From Thermodesulfobacteriota bacterium (GTDB taxonomy: Bacteria > Desulfobacterota > SM23-61): a DNA stretch of 5,938 nucleotides. Made by a program: the position numbers and the translations under genes. The stretch is from the NCBI GenBank assembly GCA_030018715.1, contig JASEHN010000199.1, positions 1 through 5,938 of the forward strand, written 5' to 3'. Below the pieces are notes generated by a model. It made no database searches. It worked only from the letters and a program-made list of their open reading frames with translations, and was not told where the DNA came from. Positions 1-5,717 of the stretch are shown here, piece by piece. Each line of letters opens with the position of its first letter. The stretch's first letter is position 1.

Positions 1-91
1 AACATACAGTCAATAATCCTTAATAGTCTAAATATTATGGGCTGAAAAAATGCTGATAATTTCAATGTGAGTGGATGGAAGGGGAAAAAAG

Positions 92-331
92 TTGGCTGCC
101 ATAAGAATTTACGACGAACTGTGCAAGGGGATGGAAGAGTGCGGCCTTTGTCTCGAGGTATGTCCGAAAAAACTTTTTTTACCTTCGGAAAATTTAAATC
201 GCAAAGGTTACCGCCCCCCTCGAGTGAATAACTTAGAGGCCTGTACGCAGTGCCAGAATTGTGTAATCTTCTGTCCCGACCTGGCTATCATGGTGGAGGA
301 AAAAAAGCCGAGAAAAATGGTGAAGAAATGA
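92..331 (+). CDS. korD: Ferredoxin-like 2x[4Fe-4S] subunit of 2-oxoacid:ferredoxin oxidoreductase
   Basis: This small electron-transfer protein (79 aa from the chosen start) probably carries electrons from the KorAB catalytic core to soluble ferredoxin in the cytoplasm. It has two cysteine clusters. The second (codons at 242-274) is a classic CxxCxxCxxxCP. The first (codons from 122) reads CKGMEECGLCLEVCP, so its first two cysteines are separated by five residues instead of two. The C-terminus is Lys-rich. I chose the TTG at 92 because GGAAGGGG (77-84) lies 7 nt upstream and the protein then begins MAAIRIYDELC, like other KorD-type subunits. A GTG at 71 is in frame and would add seven residues, but has no Shine-Dalgarno. 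The stop overlaps the korA start as ATGA, so the genes are probably translationally coupled. The family and operon role are well supported; the gene symbol is by position and similarity only. Confidence 0.87.
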   Translation: MAAIRIYDELCKGMEECGLCLEVCPKKLFLPSENLNRKGYRPPRVNNLEACTQCQNCVIFCPDLAIMVEEKKPRKMVKK

Positions 332-1482
332 AAGGAAAAAGGATACTTACCGGAAAATATTTCATGATGGGCAACACGGCCTGCGCGGAAGGGGCCATTG
401 CCGCCGGTTGTGAGTTGGCCGCCGGTTATCCCATAACGCCGGCTACGGAGATCGCCAACCGGCTGGCCGAGAGGTTTCCCCAGGTCGGGGGAGTGTTCCT
501 GCAGGTGGAAGACGAGATCAGCGCTATCGCCGCCATCATCGGAGCTTCCTGGACGGGCAAGAAGGTCATTACGGCCACCTCCGGCCCGGGCATCAGTCTG
601 ATGCTGGAAAATATCGGATTTGCCGTGGGCGTGGAAACCCCCTGCGTAATTGTGAATGTTCAGAGAGGGGCCCCAACCACCGGGATGCCCACAGCAGGAG
701 TGACCGGGGACATGGTTCAGGTCAAACGCGGCTCCCACGGGGATTATGAGATCATTGCCCTCTGTCCCTCTTCCCCGCAGGAGATGTTTGACCATACGGT
801 GTTGGCTTTCAACTATGCCGAGAAGTACCGCACACCGGTTTTCATCCTCTCCGACGCTTTCGTAGGACACATGCGCGAAGAAGTCGTCATTCCGCCGCCG
901 GAACAAATAGAAACAGTTTATCGCAAACTCCCGGAACCAGGAACAGATCCGACCCAAATTAAGGGGTTCCTCGACGAAGATGTCGCGCCCATGCCCATTT
1001 TTGGCAGGGGGTTTAAGGCTCATGTGACCAGCTCCTGCCATGACGAGTACGGAAAACGCAACCTGAGCGATGTTTCCGCCCTCGACCATTTCGTCCGCAA
1101 ATTGAGTAATAAGATACTTAAACACAAGGATGAAATCATTCGGGTGGAAAAGAACTATCAGGATGCCGAAGTCGTCCTGGTCTCCTACGGGGCTGTCTCC
1201 CGGGCCGCTGCCATGGCCGCGCTGCGGGCGGGAGAAGAAGGACTGGCCGTGGGCACTTTCCGGTTGATCACCGCTTGGCCTTTCCCCGAAGAAGAGATCG
1301 AGAAAATGGCAAGGAAAGCCAAAAAAATAATCGTTCTGGAAAACAACCTGGGTCAACTCTATCCCTATATTAAGGCGGCCGCGGCTCATTATGCCGATGT
1401 TTATTTCCTGCCGCCCCGCGTCCTGGGGGAAATTCATGATCCAGAAAATATCCTGAAAAAAATCCGCGAGGTCATTCAATGA
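328..1482 (+). CDS. korA: 2-oxoacid:ferredoxin oxidoreductase, alpha subunit
   Basis: The 384-aa protein is the alpha (pyrimidine-binding plus transketolase C-terminal-like) subunit of a CoA-dependent 2-oxoacid:ferredoxin oxidoreductase. With KorB it decarboxylates a 2-oxoacid to acyl-CoA and CO2. Visible family motifs are AAGYPITPATEI (31-42), QVEDEISA (59-66), the TSGPG loop (84-88), VETP (102-105), VQRGAPTTGMPT (111-122) and GSHGDY (135-140). The region after about residue 280 (VVLVSYGAVSRAA, then FRLITAWPFP) is the typical C-terminal domain. An in-frame ATG at 250 would add 26 residues that only read the ferredoxin gene in another frame. The ATG at 328, overlapping the upstream stop and preceded by a weak GGTGA, gives the expected N-terminus. 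The motifs fit KorA and VorB-like subunits about equally, so 2-oxoglutarate, branched-chain or other 2-oxoacids remain possible substrates. Confidence 0.93.
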   Translation: MKGKRILTGKYFMMGNTACAEGAIAAGCELAAGYPITPATEIANRLAERFPQVGGVFLQVEDEISAIAAIIGASWTGKKVITATSGPGISLMLENIGFAVGVETPCVIVNVQRGAPTTGMPTAGVTGDMVQVKRGSHGDYEIIALCPSSPQEMFDHTVLAFNYAEKYRTPVFILSDAFVGHMREEVVIPPPEQIETVYRKLPEPGTDPTQIKGFLDEDVAPMPIFGRGFKAHVTSSCHDEYGKRNLSDVSALDHFVRKLSNKILKHKDEIIRVEKNYQDAEVVLVSYGAVSRAAAMAALRAGEEGLAVGTFRLITAWPFPEEEIEKMARKAKKIIVLENNLGQLYPYIKAAAAHYADVYFLPPRVLGEIHDPENILKKIREVIQ

Positions 1483-2312
1483 GTGAACTGATTAATCCCC
1501 TCCATCGTTTCATCAGGCCCGGCGTTACTTCCACAACCAATTGTCCGGGATGCGGCAATGGCATCGTTGCTCAGGCCATCCTCCGGGCCATTGACGAATT
1601 ATCCATGGACCTGGATGATTGTGTTTTTGCATCGGGAATTGGTTGTTCGGCCTGGGTTCCCAGCCCCTTTTTCAACGCCGATGTTTTACACACTACGCAC
1701 GGCCGGCCCATCGCCTTTGCTTTGGGGATTAAAATGGGCCTGCCGCAAAAGAAAGTAATGGTGGTCAGCGGGGATGGAGATCTGGCGGCCATCGGCGGCA
1801 ACCACCTCATCCACAACGCCCGGCGGAACGTGGAGATGACCGTCATCTGCCTCAATAACAGCATTTACGGCATGACCGGGGGGCAGGCAGCTCCTACCAC
1901 GCCCATGGGCCTGAAGACGACAACCACTCCCTATGGGGCGTATGAAAACACCTTCGACATTTCCAACCTGGTCATAGCCGCCGGCGCCTCTTTCGTAGCC
2001 CGCTGGACCACCTACCATCCCCGCCAGCTCACTGCTTCCATCAAGAAGGCCATCCGCAAGAAAGGCTTTTCCTTTATCGAGGTCATCACCCAATGTCCGG
2101 TTCAGTATGGCAGAAAAACCGGGTCAGGCAGCGCAGTTGAGATGCTTCGGGAATACAAAGAAAAATCAGTTTCCGTAAAAGAAGCGGCCAAACTATCGGA
2201 AGAAGATCTTCAGGATAGAATCATAGTTGGAGAGCTTATCGATAAAGAAAAGCCGGAAATGGTGGAAGAGATCATGAAGATGAAGAAAAGAGCTTCAGGA
2301 GAGAACTCATGA
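1479..2312 (+). CDS. korB: 2-oxoacid:ferredoxin oxidoreductase, beta subunit (TPP-binding)
   Basis: The 277-aa beta subunit binds thiamine pyrophosphate and the proximal [4Fe-4S] cluster. The TPP motif starts at GDGD (98-101) and ends at NN (126-127), followed by SIYGMTGGQ. CPGCGNG (22-28), the cysteine of GIGCSAW (C56) and C206 of TQCP give C22, C25, C56 and C206. This is the spacing I recall for the four cluster ligands of archaeal and bacterial OFOR beta subunits, so the cluster site looks intact. HTTHGRPIAFALG (71-83) is also typical. The last 65 or so residues are charged and helical-looking, a tail common in bacterial members. The start overlaps the korA stop as ATGA, and GAGGT (1468-1472) within korA is a good ribosome site. 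It acts in the cytoplasm with KorA, KorC and the ferredoxin subunit. Confidence 0.94.
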   Translation: MSELINPLHRFIRPGVTSTTNCPGCGNGIVAQAILRAIDELSMDLDDCVFASGIGCSAWVPSPFFNADVLHTTHGRPIAFALGIKMGLPQKKVMVVSGDGDLAAIGGNHLIHNARRNVEMTVICLNNSIYGMTGGQAAPTTPMGLKTTTTPYGAYENTFDISNLVIAAGASFVARWTTYHPRQLTASIKKAIRKKGFSFIEVITQCPVQYGRKTGSGSAVEMLREYKEKSVSVKEAAKLSEEDLQDRIIVGELIDKEKPEMVEEIMKMKKRASGENS

Positions 2313-2839
2313 ATAGAACGGAAATCCTGGTCGGAGGGGTGGGCGGACAGGGGGTGATCCTGACCGGAATCCTTCTGGGAACGGCGGCCACTTTATTCGA
2401 CGGCAAAAAAGCCGTGCAAACCCAGGCTTATAGCTCGGAGCAAAGAGGGGGGATGGCCAGAGCCGAAGTCATCCTGTCCAGCGAAGCGATTACGGACCCG
2501 CAGGTCCGAAAGCCGGATATTCTTATCGCCCTTGCGGAAGATGCGGTGATAAGGCACCTCAAAAAAATCAAACCCCAAGGATTGCTGGTGATTGATTCTG
2601 ATCTGGCACAGGAAGTTAAACCAGGCGATTATCAGGTCCTAAAGGTTCCGGCAACCAGCATGGCTGAGCAAGAGGGCAACATCGTGGTGGCCAACCTGAT
2701 CATTCTGGGGGCCTTGATCAAAAAAACCGGCCTCCTTTCAGTGCCGGCCATGGAGAAGGCCATCGAGGTGAGCGTTCCACCCAAAGCCAAGGCCTTAAAC
2801 CTCAACGCCTTCCGCCGGGGGCTGGAATTTAAAATTTAA
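2309..2839 (+). CDS. korC: 2-oxoacid:ferredoxin oxidoreductase, gamma subunit
   Basis: The 176-aa protein is the gamma subunit of the same oxidoreductase. In this family the gamma domain contributes to CoA binding and complex assembly. The N-terminal GGVGGQGVILTG (9-20) is the hallmark glycine motif. QTQAYSSEQRGGMARAEV (37-54) matches the conserved region usually seen as YGPExRGG, here with SSEQ. NIVVANLIILGAL (124-136) is the usual hydrophobic helix. The length is normal for a stand-alone gamma subunit. The ATG at 2309 overlaps the korB stop as ATGA, with AGGAGAG (2297-2303) five nt upstream. It is the last gene of the operon; a palindromic repeat with a possible terminator follows 11 nt after its stop. 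Confidence 0.92.
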   Translation: MNRTEILVGGVGGQGVILTGILLGTAATLFDGKKAVQTQAYSSEQRGGMARAEVILSSEAITDPQVRKPDILIALAEDAVIRHLKKIKPQGLLVIDSDLAQEVKPGDYQVLKVPATSMAEQEGNIVVANLIILGALIKKTGLLSVPAMEKAIEVSVPPKAKALNLNAFRRGLEFKI

Positions 2840-2850
2840 AACAATTTTTA

Positions 2851-2940
2851 GGACGCAGATGACACAGAAATCCGCTAAGCGCTTAGCGCTATGCGCATAG
2901 CGTTTTTGGTATCTGCGTGAATCTGCGAAAATCTGCGTCC
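2851..2940. repeat. Composite palindromic intergenic repeat (REP/MITE-like)
   Basis: A 90-bp element fills the gap between korC and the dehydratase-like gene. The outer arms GGACGCAGAT (2851-2860) and ATCTGCGTCC (2931-2940) are perfect inverted repeats. The core has two 16-bp perfect palindromes sharing two bases, at 2873-2888 and 2887-2902. The whole core can also fold as one hairpin with 10-bp arms (2873-2882 with 2893-2902) and one mismatch. The right side carries ATCTGCG three times at exact 10-bp spacing (2911, 2921, 2931). The left arm has only one good copy of the complement. Repeats of this flavour are, from memory, scattered between genes in many environmental anaerobe genomes. Only one copy is in this window, so its dispersed nature is inferred. 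Confidence 0.7.
2887..2907 (+). terminator. Possible rho-independent terminator after korC
   Basis: The palindrome at 2887-2902 can form a 6-bp CGCTAT/ATAGCG stem with a GCGC loop and is directly followed by five T's (2903-2907). It lies 48 nt past the korC stop and inside the repeat element. The stem is short and the T run modest, so read-through into the next gene is quite possible. Confidence 0.4.
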
Positions 2941-2955
2941 CATTCAATTAAAAAA

Positions 2956-2961
2956 AGGAGG
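2956..2961 (+). promoter_or_regulatory. Strong Shine-Dalgarno of the dehydratase-like gene
   Basis: AGGAGG ends six nt before the ATG at 2968 and fixes the start. It rules out the in-frame GTG at 2917, which lies inside the repeat. It is the strongest ribosome site in the window, unlike the coupled starts of korA, korB and korC, and suggests high, independent translation. Confidence 0.8.
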
Positions 2962-2967
2962 ATAACA

Positions 2968-4401
2968 ATGGCTGTTAAAACATTTCCGGAATACATAGAG
3001 AGTTTGAGAAAATTGAAACCGACGGCCTACATGTTCGGCGAGAGAATTGAAAATGTGGTGGATAACCCGAGGATTAGAGGGGGGATCAACGCCACCGGCG
3101 CGACTTATGAACTGGCCAGCTCGGAAACACACGGCAATCTGCTCACGACCACCTCGCCCTTCACGGGGGAGGTGATCAACCGTTTCACCCTGCCTCCCCA
3201 GTCCGTCGAGGATCTGGTGGCCCGGGTGAAGATCAACCGGCTCCTGGGAAATTACGTGGGGACCTGCCATCAGCGATGCACGGGGCTGGATTGCATGTCG
3301 GCCCTTTCTATCGTGGCCTTTGATATAGACAAGAAGCATGGAACGAAATATTACGAGCGGTTTATCGATTTCCTGAAGTATATGCAGAAAAATGATTTCA
3401 CCGCCAACGCCAGCGTAACAGATGTCAAGGGGGACCGCAGCCTGAACCCCCGTGAGCAGCCGGACAAAGACCTGTATCTGCGCATCGTGGAAAAGCAGAA
3501 GGACGGGATCATCGTCCGGGGAGCCAAAGTGCACCAGACCGGGTCCCTGAGCTCTCATGAGCTGATCGTCCTGCCCACCCGGGCCATGGGCCCCGGCGAC
3601 GAGGATTATTCGGTCGCTTTTGCGGTTCCTTCCGACACCAAAGGGGTCATTCATGTTGTCGGCCGGAACACCCTGGATACCCGGGAGATGGAGGGCGTGG
3701 ATTGCGGAAACGTTCGTTACAGCAAATACTGCCCGACGGTCATCTATGACGATGTTTTCGTGCCCTGGGAGCGGGTCTTCATGTGCGGGGAAACCGAGTT
3801 TACCGGCGAGATCGTCAACCGCTTTTCCGCTTTCCACCGCCAGTCCCATGGCGGCTGCAAATCGGGCAAGATCGATGTCATGACCGGCGCGGCCCTGGCC
3901 ATGATGGATTATAACGGGTCGGCCAAAGTGACCCACCTGCGGGAGAAAGTGGTGGACATGATCCACAAGGCGGAGACGCTTTACGGGTGCAGCCTGGCCG
4001 CTTCCTATGAAGGAAAGAAAGAACCCTCGGGTACGTATTTCATCAATTCCATTCTGGCCAATGCCTCGAAGATTCACGAGGGCCGGGACATGGCCGAGTG
4101 CATCCGCCTCCTGATCGACATCGCCGGCGGCTACGTGGCCGATCTGCCATCTGACCGGGATTTTACAAATCCCGAGGTAGGCGGGCTCTTGAAAAAGTAC
4201 ATGCAGGGAGCCGCGGGTGTCCCGGTGGAAAGCCGGGTGCGCATGCTCCGCCTGGTCGAGAAGCTGGCTATGGAAAGCGCCGACACCATCTCCGACCTTC
4301 ACGGCGGCGGCTCTCCCCAGGCTCACCGCCTCACCATCCTGCGGGAATCGGACCTAAACAAGCGAAAGAAAATGGCCAAACGCCTTGCCGGGATTGAATA
4401 A
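2968..4401 (+). CDS. 4-hydroxybutyryl-CoA dehydratase-family flavoprotein with [4Fe-4S] site
   Basis: The 477-aa protein belongs to the 4-hydroxybutyryl-CoA dehydratase/vinylacetyl-CoA isomerase branch of the HpaB-like (acyl-CoA dehydrogenase fold) flavoproteins. The clostridial AbfD is about 490 aa. Similarity as I recall AbfD runs end to end: YIESLRKL (9-16), YMFGERIENVVD (21-32), INRFTL (70-75), GDRSL (155-159), IIVRGAKVHQTGS (181-193), HRQSHGGCK (290-298), HGGGSPQAHR (445-454). The cluster ligands C100, C104, H290 and C297 are all present and match AbfD C99, C103, H292 and C299. HpaB monooxygenases lack this site. Q102, T191 and K298 also match. By contrast, the positions of Y296, E257, E455 and A460 appear to be H294, C255, S442 and G447. 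It may therefore dehydrate or isomerise a different acyl-CoA. It lies 128 bp after korC, so co-expression is plausible but not certain. Family call sure; substrate unknown. Confidence 0.9.
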   Translation: MAVKTFPEYIESLRKLKPTAYMFGERIENVVDNPRIRGGINATGATYELASSETHGNLLTTTSPFTGEVINRFTLPPQSVEDLVARVKINRLLGNYVGTCHQRCTGLDCMSALSIVAFDIDKKHGTKYYERFIDFLKYMQKNDFTANASVTDVKGDRSLNPREQPDKDLYLRIVEKQKDGIIVRGAKVHQTGSLSSHELIVLPTRAMGPGDEDYSVAFAVPSDTKGVIHVVGRNTLDTREMEGVDCGNVRYSKYCPTVIYDDVFVPWERVFMCGETEFTGEIVNRFSAFHRQSHGGCKSGKIDVMTGAALAMMDYNGSAKVTHLREKVVDMIHKAETLYGCSLAASYEGKKEPSGTYFINSILANASKIHEGRDMAECIRLLIDIAGGYVADLPSDRDFTNPEVGGLLKKYMQGAAGVPVESRVRMLRLVEKLAMESADTISDLHGGGSPQAHRLTILRESDLNKRKKMAKRLAGIE

Positions 4402-4418
4402 TAAAAACAGGATTCAAG

Positions 4419-4459
4419 GGGCCAAGGGTTCCAGAGACCAAGAAGGGAATCCTTGCCCT
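4419..4459 (+). terminator. Terminator-like hairpin after the dehydratase-like gene
   Basis: CAAGGGTTCC (4423-4432) pairs with GGAATCCTTG (4446-4455) over ten positions, one a G-T (G-U in RNA) pair, around a 13-nt loop. Beyond one C-C mismatch the stem can continue with GGG/CCT. It begins about 20 nt after the stop codon and is followed by a broken T-rich stretch (CTTTTAACTT). There is no continuous T run, so it is a plausible rather than clear intrinsic terminator. Confidence 0.42.
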
Positions 4460-4464
4460 CTTAA

Positions 4465-4629
4465 CTTTTAACTTCCAATGATAATCCATCTCTTAAATCT
4501 CTACTAACTCCGATAAACCTGAGCGGACTGAAAGGCGGGCCAGAAAGAGCAAAAAGACTGTCCGAGAAAAGGAGAAAAGAAATAGCTAAAAAGGCCGCAG
4601 AATCACGGTGGCGAAAATCATCTAAATAA
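4465..4629 (+). pseudogene. Remnant of a small basic KGG/AAxxRW-type protein
   Basis: An open frame of 54 codons ending at TAA (4627-4629) encodes a strikingly protein-like basic tail: GLKGGPERAKRLS, then RRKEIAKKAAESRW, then RKSSK. This matches the pattern (GGxxRAxxLSxxRRxEIAxKAAxxRW) that I recall from the C-termini of many small uncharacterised bacterial proteins. No ATG, GTG or TTG occurs in the frame; only CTG (4519, 4528) or ATA (4513) are available, and no Shine-Dalgarno precedes them. I therefore read it as a 5'-truncated remnant whose upstream part was lost when the flanking segments were joined. A non-canonical start cannot be excluded. It converges on the ImmA-like gene, with only 9 bp between the stops. 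Function unknown. Confidence 0.45.
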
Positions 4630-4638
4630 CAACATTTC

Positions 4639-5289
4639 TTAGAATAAGCCAGGGAAATGATTCTTAGGTGGCCATAACCCTTCCCTTTGGACTCTTGTCT
4701 CGATAACCTCTTCAGATATCCCAAAAGGTCTACATAGAGATGGCGAGATGGATGATAAAACTAAGTCAGGATCTTTTGGTAAAATTTGGAGAAAGGCATC
4801 ATCTTGTTTCAATTTTTCGCATGCTTGCGATAAATGGACTTTGAGATCTGATAGAGGAACAACGAGGCGTCCGGCGAATTCATTTGCCTGCCATTCAAAC
4901 CATTTATACTCTTTTTCAGCCATATTTAGAATAAATTCTTTCCACTGTTGAGGCGAGCTAAAATTCAGATCATTTAAGAGGTAGCGGTGCAGAAAGAAAT
5001 GCCCAAGCTCGTGCGCAAAGGAAAACCGTAAACGATTATTAAACCTATCATTCAGATACCGTTCAGAATCTACGATGATTCCGGTAAAATCAAACTTTAA
5101 CCATGCGTCTATTTCAAATGCTGTGAATAATCCGCTGATTGGTTCAATGTCCAATCTAAGACCAAATTCAACAATATATTCTGAGTCCACCGGAAGGCCT
5201 TTGTCAGGCCAGTATGTTGACCTTACTCCATCGGCGATATTTCGAATATCCTGTTTTTCTCGCCACTGGCATCTGAATTCACTTTTCAC
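4639..5289 (-). CDS. ImmA/IrrE-family metallo-endopeptidase
   Basis: The 216-aa protein has the signature of ImmA/IrrE (COG2856-type) zinc peptidases. FSFAHELGHFFLH (89-101) contains the HExxH zinc site, with H93, E94 and H97. EWQANEFAGRLVVP (132-145) carries the probable third ligand E132. The C-terminal CRPFGISEEVIETRVQREGLW (from about 186) is the usual FxVSxxxxxxRL-like tail. It has no signal peptide or membrane segment, so it is cytoplasmic. Such proteins cleave or inactivate a partner XRE repressor in response to a signal (ImmA/ImmR of ICEBs1, IrrE/DdrO of Deinococcus). The start is GTG at 5289, with AAAGGGAG (5296-5303) six nt away. It overlaps the upstream repressor gene by 11 nt, so the two are one transcript and probably translationally coupled. 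The target is inferred to be that repressor. It is AT-richer than the metabolic genes to its left. Confidence 0.92.
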   Translation of the reverse strand: MKSEFRCQWREKQDIRNIADGVRSTYWPDKGLPVDSEYIVEFGLRLDIEPISGLFTAFEIDAWLKFDFTGIIVDSERYLNDRFNNRLRFSFAHELGHFFLHRYLLNDLNFSSPQQWKEFILNMAEKEYKWFEWQANEFAGRLVVPLSDLKVHLSQACEKLKQDDAFLQILPKDPDLVLSSISPSLCRPFGISEEVIETRVQREGLWPPKNHFPGLF

Positions 5290-5647
5290 TCGATTCTCCC
5301 TTTCGAATGAAATCGATCAATCGTTCTAATTCCTCGGGTTTTTCGCTTCTTAGGGTCCGGAAAAATATCGGAAGAGAATTCAGAATCCTACTTTCAGAGC
5401 GAATATCGTCAGGAATTGCCCCGGCATCGATCTTGGCCATATCTTTTATTTCTTGCCAAAGAGATGTTCCAACTTCTATCTTGAGGATAGAAGCAATCTC
5501 TCTCAGTCTCTTATCGTCTTGTGGCGGCGATATTACCCCCCTTTCAATCTTGCTCCAATTGCTTGCATCAACATCCATAAGCCTGCAAAATTCTCGAAGA
5601 CTAATTCCTTGATCAAGCCTCCTTTTCTTAATAAATTCTCCGAACAT
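5279..5647 (-). CDS. XRE/Cro-CI family helix-turn-helix regulator
   Basis: The 122-aa protein has an N-terminal HTH of the XRE (HTH_3) type. FIKKRRLDQGISLREFC (5-21) and VDASNWSKIERGVISPP (26-42) cover helices 1-4, including the typical SxxSKIERG-like recognition turn (here ASNWSKIERG). The C-terminal half ends in LPIFFRTLRSEKPEELERL (92-110), a helix common in repressors paired with ImmA-like peptidases. I start it at ATG 5647 because AAGGGGGTGG lies just upstream on this strand. A GTG at 5677 would add ten residues, but its AGGA directly abuts the codon. It is first in a two-gene operon with the ImmA-like peptidase. A palindrome over its promoter suggests that it represses itself. It could also control the divergent gene at the right edge, but that promoter carries a different inverted repeat. 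Confidence 0.9.
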   Translation of the reverse strand: MFGEFIKKRRLDQGISLREFCRLMDVDASNWSKIERGVISPPQDDKRLREIASILKIEVGTSLWQEIKDMAKIDAGAIPDDIRSESRILNSLPIFFRTLRSEKPEELERLIDFIRKGESSEK

Positions 5648-5696
5648 AATGGCCACCCCCTTTCTGTTCTTGGTCACTCCTGTTAGAACTATTGCC

Positions 5697-5717
5697 TGTG
5701 GTATGGATTATACCACA
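5697..5717. promoter_or_regulatory. Operator-like palindrome on the -10 region
   Basis: TGTGGTAT (5697-5704) and ATACCACA (5710-5717) are perfect 8-bp inverted arms around a 5-bp spacer. The palindrome covers the -10 hexamer and the expected start point of the repressor-peptidase promoter. A bound dimeric XRE protein would block polymerase directly. Autorepression is inferred from position and symmetry. Confidence 0.72.

Noticed and set aside
10..38. Possible kor promoter (TATTAT at 33-38)
   Set aside because: The hexamer 17 bp upstream (TCAATA) matches consensus at only three of six bases. The operon promoter may lie outside the window.
208..1479. A 423-codon minus-strand open frame
   Set aside because: It is antisense to korA across its whole length, shows no recognisable motif, and korA has clear family motifs and good spacing. 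It is an antisense shadow caused by GC-rich codon bias.
2851..2940. CRISPR array
   Set aside because: The repeated unit is 7 bp at 10-bp spacing with no unique spacers of CRISPR length and no cas genes.
2917..2967. N-terminal extension of the dehydratase-like protein from a GTG at 2917
   Set aside because: The extension reads through the palindromic repeat, and the AGGAGG at 2956-2961 places the start at 2968.
2944..4326. A 460-codon minus-strand open frame
   Set aside because: It is antisense to the dehydratase-like gene, low-complexity in H, G and D, with no family motif. The plus-strand protein matches a known family end to end.
2968..4401. 4-hydroxyphenylacetate 3-monooxygenase (HpaB)
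   Set aside because: It shares the fold, but the C100/C104/H290/C297 cluster ligands are characteristic of the 4-hydroxybutyryl-CoA dehydratase branch and absent from HpaB.
4461..4724. An 87-codon minus-strand open frame
   Set aside because: It overlaps the end of the ImmA-like gene and is antisense to the KGG-type remnant, with no motif or ribosome site.
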